A DNA stretch of 17,290 nucleotides, from NCBI GenBank assembly GCA_035406685.1, contig DAONLM010000040.1:1-17290 (forward strand), in the 5' to 3' direction. Source of the stretch: DAONLM01 sp035406685 (GTDB lineage: Bacteria > Spirochaetota > GWE2-31-10 > MWDO01). The notes under the pieces were generated by a model. That model worked only from the letters and a program-made list of their open reading frames with translations, ran no database searches and was not told the origin of the DNA. A program made the translations under genes and the position numbers. Position 1 is the stretch's first letter, and the number at the start of each line of letters is the position of its first letter. Of this stretch, positions 1 through 7,313 are shown one piece after another.

Positions 1-5
1 TCTCC
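1..5 (-). promoter_or_regulatory. Ribosome binding site of a gene off the left edge
   Basis: Read on the minus strand the first ten bases are AAAAAGGAGA, a strong Shine-Dalgarno sequence. Its start codon would lie a few bases beyond position 1, so a minus-strand gene begins just outside the window. Nothing of its product can be seen. Confidence 0.55.
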
Positions 6-13
6 TTTTTATA

Positions 14-38
14 AAAATAAAAAACCCACTTAAGTGGG
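14..38 (-). terminator. Terminator-like hairpin in the leader of the off-window gene
   Basis: Positions 25-38 are a perfect 14-base palindrome, CCCACTTAAGTGGG. On the minus strand it is followed by TTTTTTATTTTTAT, the form of an intrinsic terminator. It lies between the conserved leader block (45-90) and the Shine-Dalgarno at 1-5, so it would be a leader hairpin (attenuator-like) of the leftward gene and not the end of a gene. No minus-strand gene inside the window could use it as a 3' terminator, because the adjacent gene is on the plus strand. On the plus strand the T-tract is poor. Confidence 0.5.
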
Positions 39-44
39 CTTGTA

Positions 45-90
45 ATTTCTATATAATTAATCACAAAATTTTTAAGAAAATCCTTTACAA
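45..90 (-). repeat. Leader repeat, left copy (inverted relative to 17219-17263)
   Basis: The reverse complement of this stretch matches 17219-17263 at 43 of 46 aligned columns, with one gap and two mismatches. Both copies contain TTGTAAAGGATTTTCT, then an A/T run, then TTTGTGATTAAT and TATATAGAAAT. Each copy precedes the Shine-Dalgarno of an outward-facing gene and is in the same orientation relative to that gene. This suggests a shared promoter or operator block, though it could also be a dispersed repeat. Confidence 0.65.
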
Positions 91-145
91 GTTTTTAGGA
101 AAATAACATTTTTTTTAAATATTTTTTTTATTTTTTTAATTTCAT

Positions 146-174
146 TTGTTTTTTTAAAAGAAAAGTGATATAAT
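146..174 (+). promoter_or_regulatory. Sigma-70 promoter of the permease gene
   Basis: The -35 is TTGTTT (146-151), followed by a 17-base spacer and a perfect TATAAT (169-174). A TG at 166-167 makes it an extended -10. Transcription would start near 181, leaving a leader of about 13 bases with the Shine-Dalgarno AAAGGGGA (183-190). Confidence 0.7.
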
Positions 175-193
175 AATTTTACAAAGGGGATAT

Positions 194-1285
194 ATGTCTA
201 CTTATGAATCAAATCTAAAAAAGATAATTTTAATTCTTTCTGTATTTTTAGTTGCTTTGATCTTATATTTAACTCATAAAATGTCGGGTTTTCTAATACC
301 GATATTTTTAGCATTTTTTACTGCTTTATTATTTCAGCCATTATTAAAAAAACTGGAAAAAACTAAAATTCCTTCATGGATTTCTACTATATTGGTGATT
401 TTATTATCAATATCATTATTGACAGCGTTTCTCTTTATTCTTATATCATCTTTACAAAATTTTTTAGATGATTTTCCAGTGTTAACTAATACAATTCAGA
501 CAAAAATTATTGAGATTATATCAAATATTTCTGAATTAGAATTTATTAAAATATTTGGCGGAGAACAAAAGTTAAAAAATCTTATTTTTGAATTTTTTGC
601 AAAAATTAATTTTGGAGCATATATGATTTCTACTATTAATAAAACATTAGGAATTCTTAAAAATTTTTTTCTTTATATTTTTGCTTTAATTTTTATTATG
701 CCGGGTATTAATAAAATTTCATATAGAATATCAAAAGCATTTCCAGAGAATAGCCTTAAAATTAATAAGATTATTATAAATATTACAGAACAAATTCAGA
801 GGTACATTGTAGTAAAATCAATAATAAGTTTTATAACTGGGGTTTTAACATTTTTAGTCTGTTTTATTTTTGGAGTAAAATATTCTCTATTATGGGGATT
901 ATTTGCTTTCCTACTGAATTATATACCTTATATTGGTTCTATCATTGCGGTATTTTTACCAGTATTACTTGCATTTGTTCAGTTTCCAACTATTGTTAAG
1001 CCATTACTTATTCTTACTTTTTTAATTGTTATCCAGAATATACTTGGTAATCTCCTTGAACCTAAATTTCAAAGTCAGGGTTCAAATTTAAGTTCAATAG
1101 TTATATTTACTTCTCTTTTAGTATGGGGATATATCTGGGGAATTGCTGGTATATTTCTTGCTGTCCCTATTATGTCGGCATTTAATGTTGTCTGTCAAAA
1201 TATAGAAATATTAAAACCAGTTACCTATCTTATTAGTGCCAGACACAAAAAAAAGAAAAAGAATCTAAATTTTAAAAAGATTTAG
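194..1285 (+). CDS. AI-2E family transporter (PerM-type permease)
   Basis: A 363-residue polytopic inner-membrane protein. Hydrophobic segments lie at about residues 10-45, 60-85, 150-175, 205-262, 270-292 and 305-340, with a more polar stretch around 95-145. This is the usual layout of the AI-2E/PerM exporter family, and the length is typical. The family signature is the block around residues 233-258 containing LLWGLFAFLLNYIPYIGS. The N-terminal PIFLAFFTALLFQPLLKKLE is also characteristic. Members have been linked to autoinducer-2 export or Na+/H+ antiport, so the substrate here cannot be assigned. The ATG at 194 is supported by AAAGGGGA just upstream and by an extended -10 promoter. The C-terminus is a lysine-rich tail. 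The TAG stop overlaps the convergent sppA stop by four bases, and no terminator is visible between the two genes. Confidence 0.9.
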   Translation: MSTYESNLKKIILILSVFLVALILYLTHKMSGFLIPIFLAFFTALLFQPLLKKLEKTKIPSWISTILVILLSISLLTAFLFILISSLQNFLDDFPVLTNTIQTKIIEIISNISELEFIKIFGGEQKLKNLIFEFFAKINFGAYMISTINKTLGILKNFFLYIFALIFIMPGINKISYRISKAFPENSLKINKIIINITEQIQRYIVVKSIISFITGVLTFLVCFIFGVKYSLLWGLFAFLLNYIPYIGSIIAVFLPVLLAFVQFPTIVKPLLILTFLIVIQNILGNLLEPKFQSQGSNLSSIVIFTSLLVWGYIWGIAGIFLAVPIMSAFNVVCQNIEILKPVTYLISARHKKKKKNLNFKKI

Positions 1286-3030
1286 TAAATAGGTTCTATA
1301 AAGGGTAAAATATAATAAGGTATATTTTTCTCTTTTTCATAAAGATTAAAAAATACTTTTATTTTTTTATACAAATTGTTTGATATTTTATCTACTATAT
1401 TTTCAGAATAAAATAAATTACTCTCCCCATTCATTATCTCATCCCAGAAACTTGGAGGTTTTGGATATAATACAATAGAATAATTTTTTATTTCATTCTT
1501 TACAACTGCGTATTCTATTGCTTCATTTAGGCCACCAATCTCATCTATAAGTTTATATTTTAAAGCCTCTTTACCACTCCAAATTCTACCTTCTGCTATA
1601 CTTGAAATTTGATCTTTTGAAATATTTCTTCCTTTCATTACATGATTTATGAATTCCTCATAGGTTTTTTGCATTGAATTTAGAATTATTTTAACTTCTT
1701 CATCTGTGGCTTTTCTTGTTGGATTTAAATAATCATCATATTTATATTCTTTTATTGTTTTATAATTTATACCTAAATTTTTAGTCAATTTTTCCACATT
1801 AACTAACATAAATACCACCCCAATAGAACCAGTTATTGTGGTATTTGATGCAAAAATTCTTTCTGCCTCTGAACTTATATAATATCCGCCAGAAGTAGCA
1901 ATTGGCCCCATTGAGACATAGACTGGTATACTCTTTTTTAGTTCATTTAATCCTTTTAACATTAATTCACTTGCCAATGCACTACCACCAGGCGAATTTA
2001 CTCTTAATATTATAGCCTTTATTGAAGTATCTTTTTTTATCTCTTCTATATCTTTAAGAAAAGATTTTGCTCCAATCATATCCCCATTTGCTCTGTCAGA
2101 GCCAGTCCAGTAATTTGTTATTGTTCCTTCTACATATATAATTGCAATTTTATTTTGAGATATCTTATCTTTAAGTAGAGTAGAGTAAGATGATATAGAA
2201 ATTCTTTTACAATCTTTTTTACCTATTTTTTCAAACATCTCTTCATAACTAAGCATATCATCAATAAAGCCATATTCTTTTGCCTTTTCTGGTGTCATAT
2301 AAATAGTGTCTCCGTTTGCTATTCTTTGTTTAATTATATTTTTGTCAATATTTCTATTTTTTGCTATTGTTTCTATAAAATCTTGATTTATATTTTTTAT
2401 CAATAATTCATAAGATTGTTTTAATTCTTCTGATATATCGTTTTTTGAATAATTTTCATATGCTCCTTTATATTTACCTATATGAAATACATTAAATTCT
2501 ATACCAATCTTATCAAAAGTGTCTTTTAAATAGGGCATTGATATAGAACTACCATTCAGAGACAAAAAAGAAGAATTTGTTGGTGGCATATAAATATAAT
2601 CTGCTATTGTGACAAAATAATAGTTAGAATTTATACCATTTGACAACCATGTATAAACTTTTTTACCGCTTTTTTTAAATTTTTCAATGGATGACATAAT
2701 TTCACGCGCGTGAACTCTTGAATAAAATGTCATATCTCCATTTATTACTATACCTTCTATTTTAGGATCATAAGCAGCCATTTCTATTGATTTTAAATAT
2801 TTTATTAACTCTATTTCTCTTTTTCTTTCAAAAGGAACTATTGTTTCTCTTAAAGGTTTCTCTTTTATTTCTCCATTAAAGTCAAGTATAAGGTAAGAAT
2901 TTTGATATACAATTGTCCTATTTGAGTCTACTAAACTTATAGAAATACCTATTATAGCAATAATAGTTAAAATTATTCCAAATATAATTCCCAAAAGTAT
3001 TAATCCAGCAACCTTCAAAAATTTATTCAT
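1282..3030 (-). CDS. sppA: Signal peptide peptidase SppA, long (67K) type
   Basis: A 582-residue membrane-anchored serine protease that degrades signal peptides left in the membrane after cleavage. One N-terminal transmembrane helix (about residues 7-33) is followed by two ClpP/crotonase-like domains, as in the duplicated E. coli-type enzyme. The catalytic serine is expected at S380 in GPIATSGGYYIS, and NSPGGSALASE lies upstream of it at about 345-355. The general-base lysine of the N-terminal domain is expected at K188 in GKYKGAYE, matching the split dyad (Lys in the N half, Ser in the C half) of the long form. The ATG is preceded by AAAAGGAAAATT. It is transcribed divergently from guaB from its own promoter and ends tail-to-tail with the permease gene, stops overlapping. 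Its companion in function may be the signal peptidase encoded at 6496-7233. Confidence 0.93.
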   Translation of the reverse strand: MNKFLKVAGLILLGIIFGIILTIIAIIGISISLVDSNRTIVYQNSYLILDFNGEIKEKPLRETIVPFERKREIELIKYLKSIEMAAYDPKIEGIVINGDMTFYSRVHAREIMSSIEKFKKSGKKVYTWLSNGINSNYYFVTIADYIYMPPTNSSFLSLNGSSISMPYLKDTFDKIGIEFNVFHIGKYKGAYENYSKNDISEELKQSYELLIKNINQDFIETIAKNRNIDKNIIKQRIANGDTIYMTPEKAKEYGFIDDMLSYEEMFEKIGKKDCKRISISSYSTLLKDKISQNKIAIIYVEGTITNYWTGSDRANGDMIGAKSFLKDIEEIKKDTSIKAIILRVNSPGGSALASELMLKGLNELKKSIPVYVSMGPIATSGGYYISSEAERIFASNTTITGSIGVVFMLVNVEKLTKNLGINYKTIKEYKYDDYLNPTRKATDEEVKIILNSMQKTYEEFINHVMKGRNISKDQISSIAEGRIWSGKEALKYKLIDEIGGLNEAIEYAVVKNEIKNYSIVLYPKPPSFWDEIMNGESNLFYSENIVDKISNNLYKKIKVFFNLYEKEKNIPYYILPFIEPIY

Positions 3031-3069
3031 AATTTTCCTTTTGTTATTTTTATTTTTAAATTATTGAAT

Positions 3070-3098
3070 TATATATCAAAAATTATTCTATTTGTCAA
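3070..3098 (-). promoter_or_regulatory. Sigma-70 promoter of sppA
   Basis: On the minus strand TTGACA (3098-3093) is followed by a 17-base spacer and TATATA (3075-3070), overlapped by TATAAT two bases further on. A TG one base before the -10 gives an extended -10. The predicted leader is about 30-35 bases. Confidence 0.75.
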
Positions 3099-3128
3099 AA
3101 AATATAATAATTTTTAAAGATTATTTAA

Positions 3129-3157
3129 TTGACCATACATTTTTTTTTTGATATATT
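3129..3157 (+). promoter_or_regulatory. Sigma-70 promoter of guaB
   Basis: TTGACC (3129-3134), a 17-base spacer that is mostly T, then TATATT (3152-3157) with a TG at 3149-3150. The start would be near 3164. A Shine-Dalgarno AAAAAGAGG (3173-3181) precedes the ATG at 3188. No purine-responsive riboswitch fits in so short a leader. Confidence 0.7.
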
Positions 3158-3187
3158 ATAGAAAAATATAATAAAAAGAGGTAGACT

Positions 3188-4678
3188 ATGTCTATTGATG
3201 GATTTTCTGCTGAGGATATTTTTTATCAATTAACGGGTTATACTTATAATGATATCATTCTATTACCAAGATATATAGATTTTGATGTTAAAGATGTTGA
3301 TTTAAAGACAAAGTTAACAAGAAACATTGTCTTACAACTTCCTTTTGTCTCTTCTCCAATGGATACTGTAACAGAAGAAAAGATGGCTATTTATATGGCT
3401 TTATTAGGTGGAATCGGAATTCTACATTTTAATAATACAATAGAAGAACAATGCGAAATGGTAAGAAAGGTTAAAAGATATGAAAATGGATTTATTACTG
3501 ACCCGGTTGTTTTGAGTCCAGAACACAGGATAAAGGATGTTTTAAATATAAAGAAGACTTTAGGTTTTTCTGGTATACCAATTACAGAGGATGGGACATT
3601 AGGAACAAAACTTTTAGGTATAGTTACTGCAAGAGATATAGATTTTGAGAAGGATACTGAAAAGAAACTTAAAGAAGTTATGACTACCAATCTTATTACA
3701 GCAAAAGTAGGCATTACTTTAAGTGAGGCAAATGAGATTTTAAAGACAAAAAAAGTTGGTAAACTTCCAATAGTGGATGAAGAAGGTAGATTAAAAGGTC
3801 TTCTATCAAGAACTGATTTAAAAAAGAATAGAGATTTTCCACTTGCAACAAAGAATAAAAATAAACAATTAAGAGTTGGAGCTGCTATTTCAACAAGAGA
3901 AGAGGATAAAGAAAGGCTTGCAGAACTTGTAAAAAATGGTGTAGATGTAATTGTTATAGATTCTGCTCAAGGATATAATAAGTATCAGATAGAGATGATT
4001 AAGTATATTAAAAAAACATATCCAGAAATAGATGTTATTGCTGGAAATGTTGTTACAGAAGAGCAGTCAGAAGGTTTAATTAAGGCAGGAGCAGATGCTT
4101 TAAGAGTAGGAATGGGACCTGGCTCAATATGCACAACTCAGGAGACAATGGCTACCGGAAGACCACAGGCAACTGCTGTTTATCATTGTGCAAAAATTGG
4201 TAGAAAAAACGGAGTGCCAATAATTGCTGATGGTGGTATAAGTGTAATTGGACATATAATGAAGGCTCTTGCATTAGGGGCTCACACTATAATGATGGGA
4301 AGTCTACTTGCAGGGACTTCAGAGTCTCCAGGTGAATATATTTATAAAGATGGAGTTAGATTAAAGAAATATAGAGGTATGGCTAGTCTTGAAGCAATGA
4401 AAGAAGGTGGTGGAAAAAGATATTTTGTGGAAAATGATACAATAAGAGTTGCACAGGGGGTTTCTGGTGCTGTTATTGATCGTGGAAGCCTTGTTGATTT
4501 TATACCTTATCTTGCTCAAGGGCTAAGATATGCTTTTCAGGATGTTGGGTATAAAAACATAGATGATCTTCATAATGGTATGATTACTGGCGAATTGAGA
4601 ATGCAGATAAGGAGTATTTCATCGATTAGAGAAGGTGGAGTTCATGATCTCTATCAATATGATAAATATATGATTTAA
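3188..4678 (+). CDS. guaB: IMP dehydrogenase, eukaryotic-like subtype
   Basis: A 496-residue cytosolic enzyme that oxidises IMP to XMP with NAD+, the committed step of guanine nucleotide synthesis. The N-terminal part of the TIM barrel has the motif SSPMDTVTE (55-63). A CBS-domain pair occupies about residues 105-220, and the rest of the barrel follows. The active-site loop GPGSICTTQE places the catalytic cysteine at C315. IADGG (346-350) and GSLLAGTSESPGEY (371-384) bind phosphate and IMP. The flap carries R411-Y412, the Arg/Tyr pair that acts as base. The wording of the loop (ICTTQE..A.GRPQATAVY), GFITDPVVLSP, RTDLKKNRD and KYRGMAS resembles animal and fungal IMPDH more than the common bacterial form, which usually has ICTTRIVAGVGVPQ. 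Length is intermediate between the two. The tmRNA promoter begins directly after the stop codon. Confidence 0.96.
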   Translation: MSIDGFSAEDIFYQLTGYTYNDIILLPRYIDFDVKDVDLKTKLTRNIVLQLPFVSSPMDTVTEEKMAIYMALLGGIGILHFNNTIEEQCEMVRKVKRYENGFITDPVVLSPEHRIKDVLNIKKTLGFSGIPITEDGTLGTKLLGIVTARDIDFEKDTEKKLKEVMTTNLITAKVGITLSEANEILKTKKVGKLPIVDEEGRLKGLLSRTDLKKNRDFPLATKNKNKQLRVGAAISTREEDKERLAELVKNGVDVIVIDSAQGYNKYQIEMIKYIKKTYPEIDVIAGNVVTEEQSEGLIKAGADALRVGMGPGSICTTQETMATGRPQATAVYHCAKIGRKNGVPIIADGGISVIGHIMKALALGAHTIMMGSLLAGTSESPGEYIYKDGVRLKKYRGMASLEAMKEGGGKRYFVENDTIRVAQGVSGAVIDRGSLVDFIPYLAQGLRYAFQDVGYKNIDDLHNGMITGELRMQIRSISSIREGGVHDLYQYDKYMI

Positions 4679-4707
4679 TTGACTTTTAGAGTAAAATATA
4701 TTATATT
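4679..4707 (+). promoter_or_regulatory. Sigma-70 promoter of the tmRNA gene
   Basis: TTGACT (4679-4684) begins on the first base after the guaB stop. A 17-base spacer and TATATT (4702-4707) follow. Transcription would start near 4714, a few bases upstream of the mature 5' end, consistent with RNase P trimming. Confidence 0.75.
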
Positions 4708-4719
4708 TTTAAATCATAA

Positions 4720-5063
4720 GGGGATGCACTGGATTCGATTGGAATAGTTGTGCTAGATGTCTGCATGCAGTGGTGTGGGGCCACTATAAAATCCACAAAA
4801 AAATAAATGCAAACGAAAGTTACGCTTTAGCAGCATAGTCTGTTAACGATCCTTGCGAAGTTTCTCCCTGTACTTCAATAGGATCGTAGGCCAACAGGGA
4901 TAGGACAATTGATACCTATAAGATTGTCCGAAAATTTATAGGTTGCGTAATATGATAGGAGTGTCAATAGCCAGTCATATTACTAAGAAAATAAATATTG
5001 ACTAAGCATGTAGTGGACACTGGTGCATATTTCAAGACGCGGGTTCGATTCCCGCCATCTCCA
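4720..5063 (+). ncRNA. ssrA: Transfer-messenger RNA (tmRNA)
   Basis: One-piece tmRNA of about 344 nt that rescues stalled ribosomes and tags their products for proteolysis. The 5' end GGGGATG (4720-4726) pairs with CATCTCC (5056-5062) as the tRNA-like acceptor stem. The 5' sequence GGGGATGCACTGGATTCGAT and the 3' T-arm GCGGGTTCGATTCCCGC are diagnostic. The tag frame opens at GCA 4809 and reads GCA AAC GAA AGT TAC GCT TTA GCA GCA TAG (to 4838), giving ANESYALAA with the usual YALAA end recognised by ClpXP-type proteases. The discriminator base is A5063. The genome continues AAG, so the 3' CCA is not encoded and must be added post-transcriptionally. The remaining 200 or so bases hold the pseudoknot region. 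Confidence 0.97.
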
Positions 5064-5083
5064 AAGTTAAAAGATCAAATTTA

Positions 5084-5106
5084 TCTAAATTTATTAGAAT
5101 TTTTTT
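5084..5106 (+). terminator. Intrinsic terminator after tmRNA
   Basis: TCTAA (5084-5088) pairs with TTAGA (5094-5098) across a five-base loop. ATTTTTTT and then CGTTTTT follow. The stem is weak but sits about 20 bases past the tmRNA 3' end, where a terminator is expected in so AT-rich a genome. Confidence 0.55.
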
Positions 5107-5354
5107 CGTTTTTCAAATCTTTTATTTTTTCAATAGTAAACTTCTTTTAAAGCCACTTTAATATAATTTTTATTGAATAATAAAAATGTTTGATTAAGTT
5201 TTTTAAAGCTTTCTCTTGAAATTTCAAAAACAGATTTAAATCTGAAATAAAATATAAATAAAATATAAATAAAAACTTCCTATAAGATATATTATGTCTA
5301 CTTCTATGTAAATAGAATGTGAATTTTTTATTTTTTTTAATCTCTTTTTTTAAC
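5107..5354. other. Convergent A/T-rich spacer without a convincing gene
   Basis: This spacer lies between ssrA (+) and hemW (-). It holds two adjacent palindromes, TTGAAATTTCAA (5216-5227) and CAGATTTAAATCTG (5231-5244), and a short tandem repetition of AAAATATAAAT units (about 5248-5275). A weak plus-strand hairpin, TTCTATGTAAATAGAA (5302-5317), is followed by T-runs (5324-5338) and may be a second terminator for rightward transcripts. A minus-strand open frame, 5270 to 5130, is discussed among the findings. I see no tRNA or other structured RNA. Confidence 0.5.
5226..5244 (-). terminator. Possible terminator of the lepB-hemW operon
   Basis: On the minus strand the palindrome CAGATTTAAATCTG (5244-5231) forms a five-base-pair stem with loop TTAA and is followed by TTTTTG. 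It lies about 110 bases past the hemW stop. The stem is short and the T-run only five bases, so the call is tentative. Confidence 0.4.
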
Positions 5355-6482
5355 TTAATTGTTTATTGTTGTAATTTTATTTTCAAGTTCAATAAAGATA
5401 TCAACAAGTATTCTGTTTAAAATATTAAGCCCTTTTTCATTTAATCTTATATTCTCTTTAATTTCAAATAGATCATTATATTTCTTTATACTATTTTCTA
5501 AGAGAAAAATTGGATTTAAATCAAATCTATTTATAAATTCTGAAATATTTATACCATCAGTAAGTCTTAAAGACATAAGAAAAAATTCTTTTAATATATC
5601 TATTTTATTTAATGTTATTATGTTTTTATAATTATTATTAATGTAAAATTCTAAATTTGAGGCATTTTCTATTCTTATATTTCCTATTTTACTATGAGCA
5701 GAAGGACCAAGACCTAAAAAATCTTTATATTTCCAGTATGCTAAATTATGCTGGCATTGTTTCTCTTTTTTTGAATAATTTGATATCTCGTATCGTATAA
5801 AATCATATTTTGCTAACAATTCTTTTAGTAAATTTTCATATTTTATTATTTTTTTTTCATTTATTTTAATTTTTTCTACTCTACCCCAATAACTATTTTC
5901 AGAAATAGTAAGTTCATAAAAAGATAAATGGGTTATATTATAATTTTTTGATAAAATATAATCAAGTTTTTTTATCTCTTCTTTTGGATCAGAATATAGT
6001 AATCCTATAATAAAATCAAGATTTATATCTATTTTATGATTTGATAAAATTTCTAAAGCATTCTCTATACTTTTTAATGAGAAATAGTCTCTATTTGCAT
6101 AATTAAGACTCTTTTTATTAAAAGATTGAATTCCAAGTGATATTCTTTTTACTTTAAAGAGTATTATTTTTTCTACTATTTCATTTAAAATATTAGATAT
6201 ATTACTTTCAATTGTATATTCTTTTATACTATTTAAACTAATACTTGAATTTATAAAATCATTTATTTTTATAAAAAGATCAAAATCAATTAAAGGATTG
6301 CCACCACCAAAGTATAATGTTTTTAGATTAAAGTTATAGATATCTTTATAATAACTAAATTCATTTTTTAAAGCATTAAAATATTTTTCTGATAGATCAT
6401 TTTTATATATTGTAGAGTAAAAGTCACAATATTTACATTTTTTATAGCAAAAAGGTATATGAATATAAAGATGCTCTATAAT
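5355..6482 (-). CDS. hemW: HemW-type radical SAM protein, apparent ATT start
   Basis: A 375-residue cytosolic radical SAM protein of the HemN/HemW family, the heme chaperone or coproporphyrinogen dehydrogenase-like branch. With the first codon as residue 1 the N-terminus reads (M)IEHLYIHIPFCYKKCKYCDF. The 4Fe-4S/SAM cysteines are C12, C16 and C19, and the HemW-type Phe at 21 stands where HemN has a fourth Cys. SAM-binding GGG lies at 59-61 but continues NPL in place of the usual TPS. SLGIQSFN and the C-terminal FLGLGPSAHS are family marks. The frame is open from a stop at 6512-6510 down to 5355, but it has no ATG, GTG or TTG until a TTG at 5819, inside the conserved barrel. ATT at 6482-6480 is chosen because AAAGGG lies seven bases upstream and the resulting N-terminus matches the family. 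It starts 13 bases after the lepB stop, so the two are co-transcribed. Confidence 0.85.
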   Translation of the reverse strand: MIEHLYIHIPFCYKKCKYCDFYSTIYKNDLSEKYFNALKNEFSYYKDIYNFNLKTLYFGGGNPLIDFDLFIKINDFINSSISLNSIKEYTIESNISNILNEIVEKIILFKVKRISLGIQSFNKKSLNYANRDYFSLKSIENALEILSNHKIDINLDFIIGLLYSDPKEEIKKLDYILSKNYNITHLSFYELTISENSYWGRVEKIKINEKKIIKYENLLKELLAKYDFIRYEISNYSKKEKQCQHNLAYWKYKDFLGLGPSAHSKIGNIRIENASNLEFYINNNYKNIITLNKIDILKEFFLMSLRLTDGINISEFINRFDLNPIFLLENSIKKYNDLFEIKENIRLNEKGLNILNRILVDIFIELENKITTINN

Positions 6483-6495
6483 TACTCTACCCTTT

Positions 6496-7233
6496 TTATT
6501 TATATTTATTTATAAAGCCAAAAGAAGAAATAGGCCAGTATTTTAAAACTGCCTTTCCAATAATTTGATTGGAGTCAATAGGTCCCCATATTCTTGAATC
6601 AGCTGATACTGCTCGATTATCACCTATAACATAGTATTGATTTTCTTTTAGTATTATTTCATTTTGAATAATCATTGATGAAATTAATGGAGAATTTTCC
6701 TCTGTCTCTTCTATTACTTTATAGTTAAGATTTATAACTTTTTTTTCATTAATTTCATTAATAAGTATAATAACTTTATTATTATTTATCTCAAATTTTA
6801 TTCTATCTCCTGGAATACCTATAACCCTTTTTATATACATATTTGCATCATAGTTTTTTAAAAAAGAAGAGATATCAACTAAGGAAAATGTAAGAGTATA
6901 TATCAATGAAGATAATGATCTAAAAAGATGATTTGTGTTATAATACTCTTTTGATAAAAATATTATAACATCTCCCCTTTTTATATTTTTAGTTGCATTA
7001 AAAATTCTAATATCTGTAAATGGTAGCTTCGGCCCATATATAAATTTATTTGCAAGAACCCTATCCCCCTCTGATATTGTAGGAAACATAGAATTTGAAG
7101 GAACCTTATAAGCTTGCATTATAAAAGAATTAAAAAATAAGACAAATAAAACTGCTATTACATATATTAAGATTATATCTCTTATAATTTTCTTTTTATT
7201 TACTTTTTTCTTATAATACTCATATCTCGGCAT
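6496..7233 (-). CDS. lepB: Signal peptidase I
   Basis: A 245-residue type I leader peptidase that cleaves signal peptides from exported proteins on the outer face of the membrane. One transmembrane helix lies at about residues 16-37 after a lysine-rich N-terminus. The catalytic serine is S48 in VPSNSMFPTI and the lysine base is K135 in YIKRVIGIPGD. Box E is GDNR (204-207) followed by SADSRIWGPI. The insert between boxes C and D (about residues 93-130) contains a hydrophobic patch around 105-123 that might contact the membrane. The frame is open upstream to 7284, but the ATG at 7233 is preferred. It has AAAAGGGAC four bases upstream, and the promoter -10 lies between the two candidate starts. 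It is the first gene of a lepB-hemW pair. Confidence 0.94.
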   Translation of the reverse strand: MPRYEYYKKKVNKKKIIRDIILIYVIAVLFVLFFNSFIMQAYKVPSNSMFPTISEGDRVLANKFIYGPKLPFTDIRIFNATKNIKRGDVIIFLSKEYYNTNHLFRSLSSLIYTLTFSLVDISSFLKNYDANMYIKRVIGIPGDRIKFEINNNKVIILINEINEKKVINLNYKVIEETEENSPLISSMIIQNEIILKENQYYVIGDNRAVSADSRIWGPIDSNQIIGKAVLKYWPISSFGFINKYK

Positions 7234-7255
7234 TTTTGTCCCTTTTAAGATATAA

Positions 7256-7284
7256 ATTATATAAAAAAACTGAAATATTGTCAA
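7256..7284 (-). promoter_or_regulatory. Consensus sigma-70 promoter of lepB-hemW
   Basis: A perfect consensus: TTGACA (7284-7279), a 17-base spacer and TATAAT (7261-7256) on the minus strand. Transcription near 7249 gives a leader of about 16 bases that carries the lepB Shine-Dalgarno. Confidence 0.85.
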
Positions 7285-7313
7285 AATTTTTTTTATTTTA
7301 AATTAAAAATATC

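Noticed and set aside
3391..3714. Open frame antisense to guaB, 107 codons
   Set aside because: It lies wholly within a strongly conserved gene, has no Shine-Dalgarno or promoter and no recognisable product.
5245..5276. AAAATATAAAT tandem units as a possible repeat array
   Set aside because: Only two to three copies of an A/T-only unit without spacers. It is low-complexity sequence and not CRISPR or a satellite.
5355..5819. Reading hemW as a truncated 154-residue gene starting at TTG 5819
   Set aside because: The same frame stays open upstream and encodes the radical SAM cluster motif and barrel, so the gene is full length with an unusual start.
7234..7284. 17-residue N-terminal extension of signal peptidase I
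   Set aside because: The extension overlaps the promoter -35 and -10, and the ATG at 7233 has a good Shine-Dalgarno.
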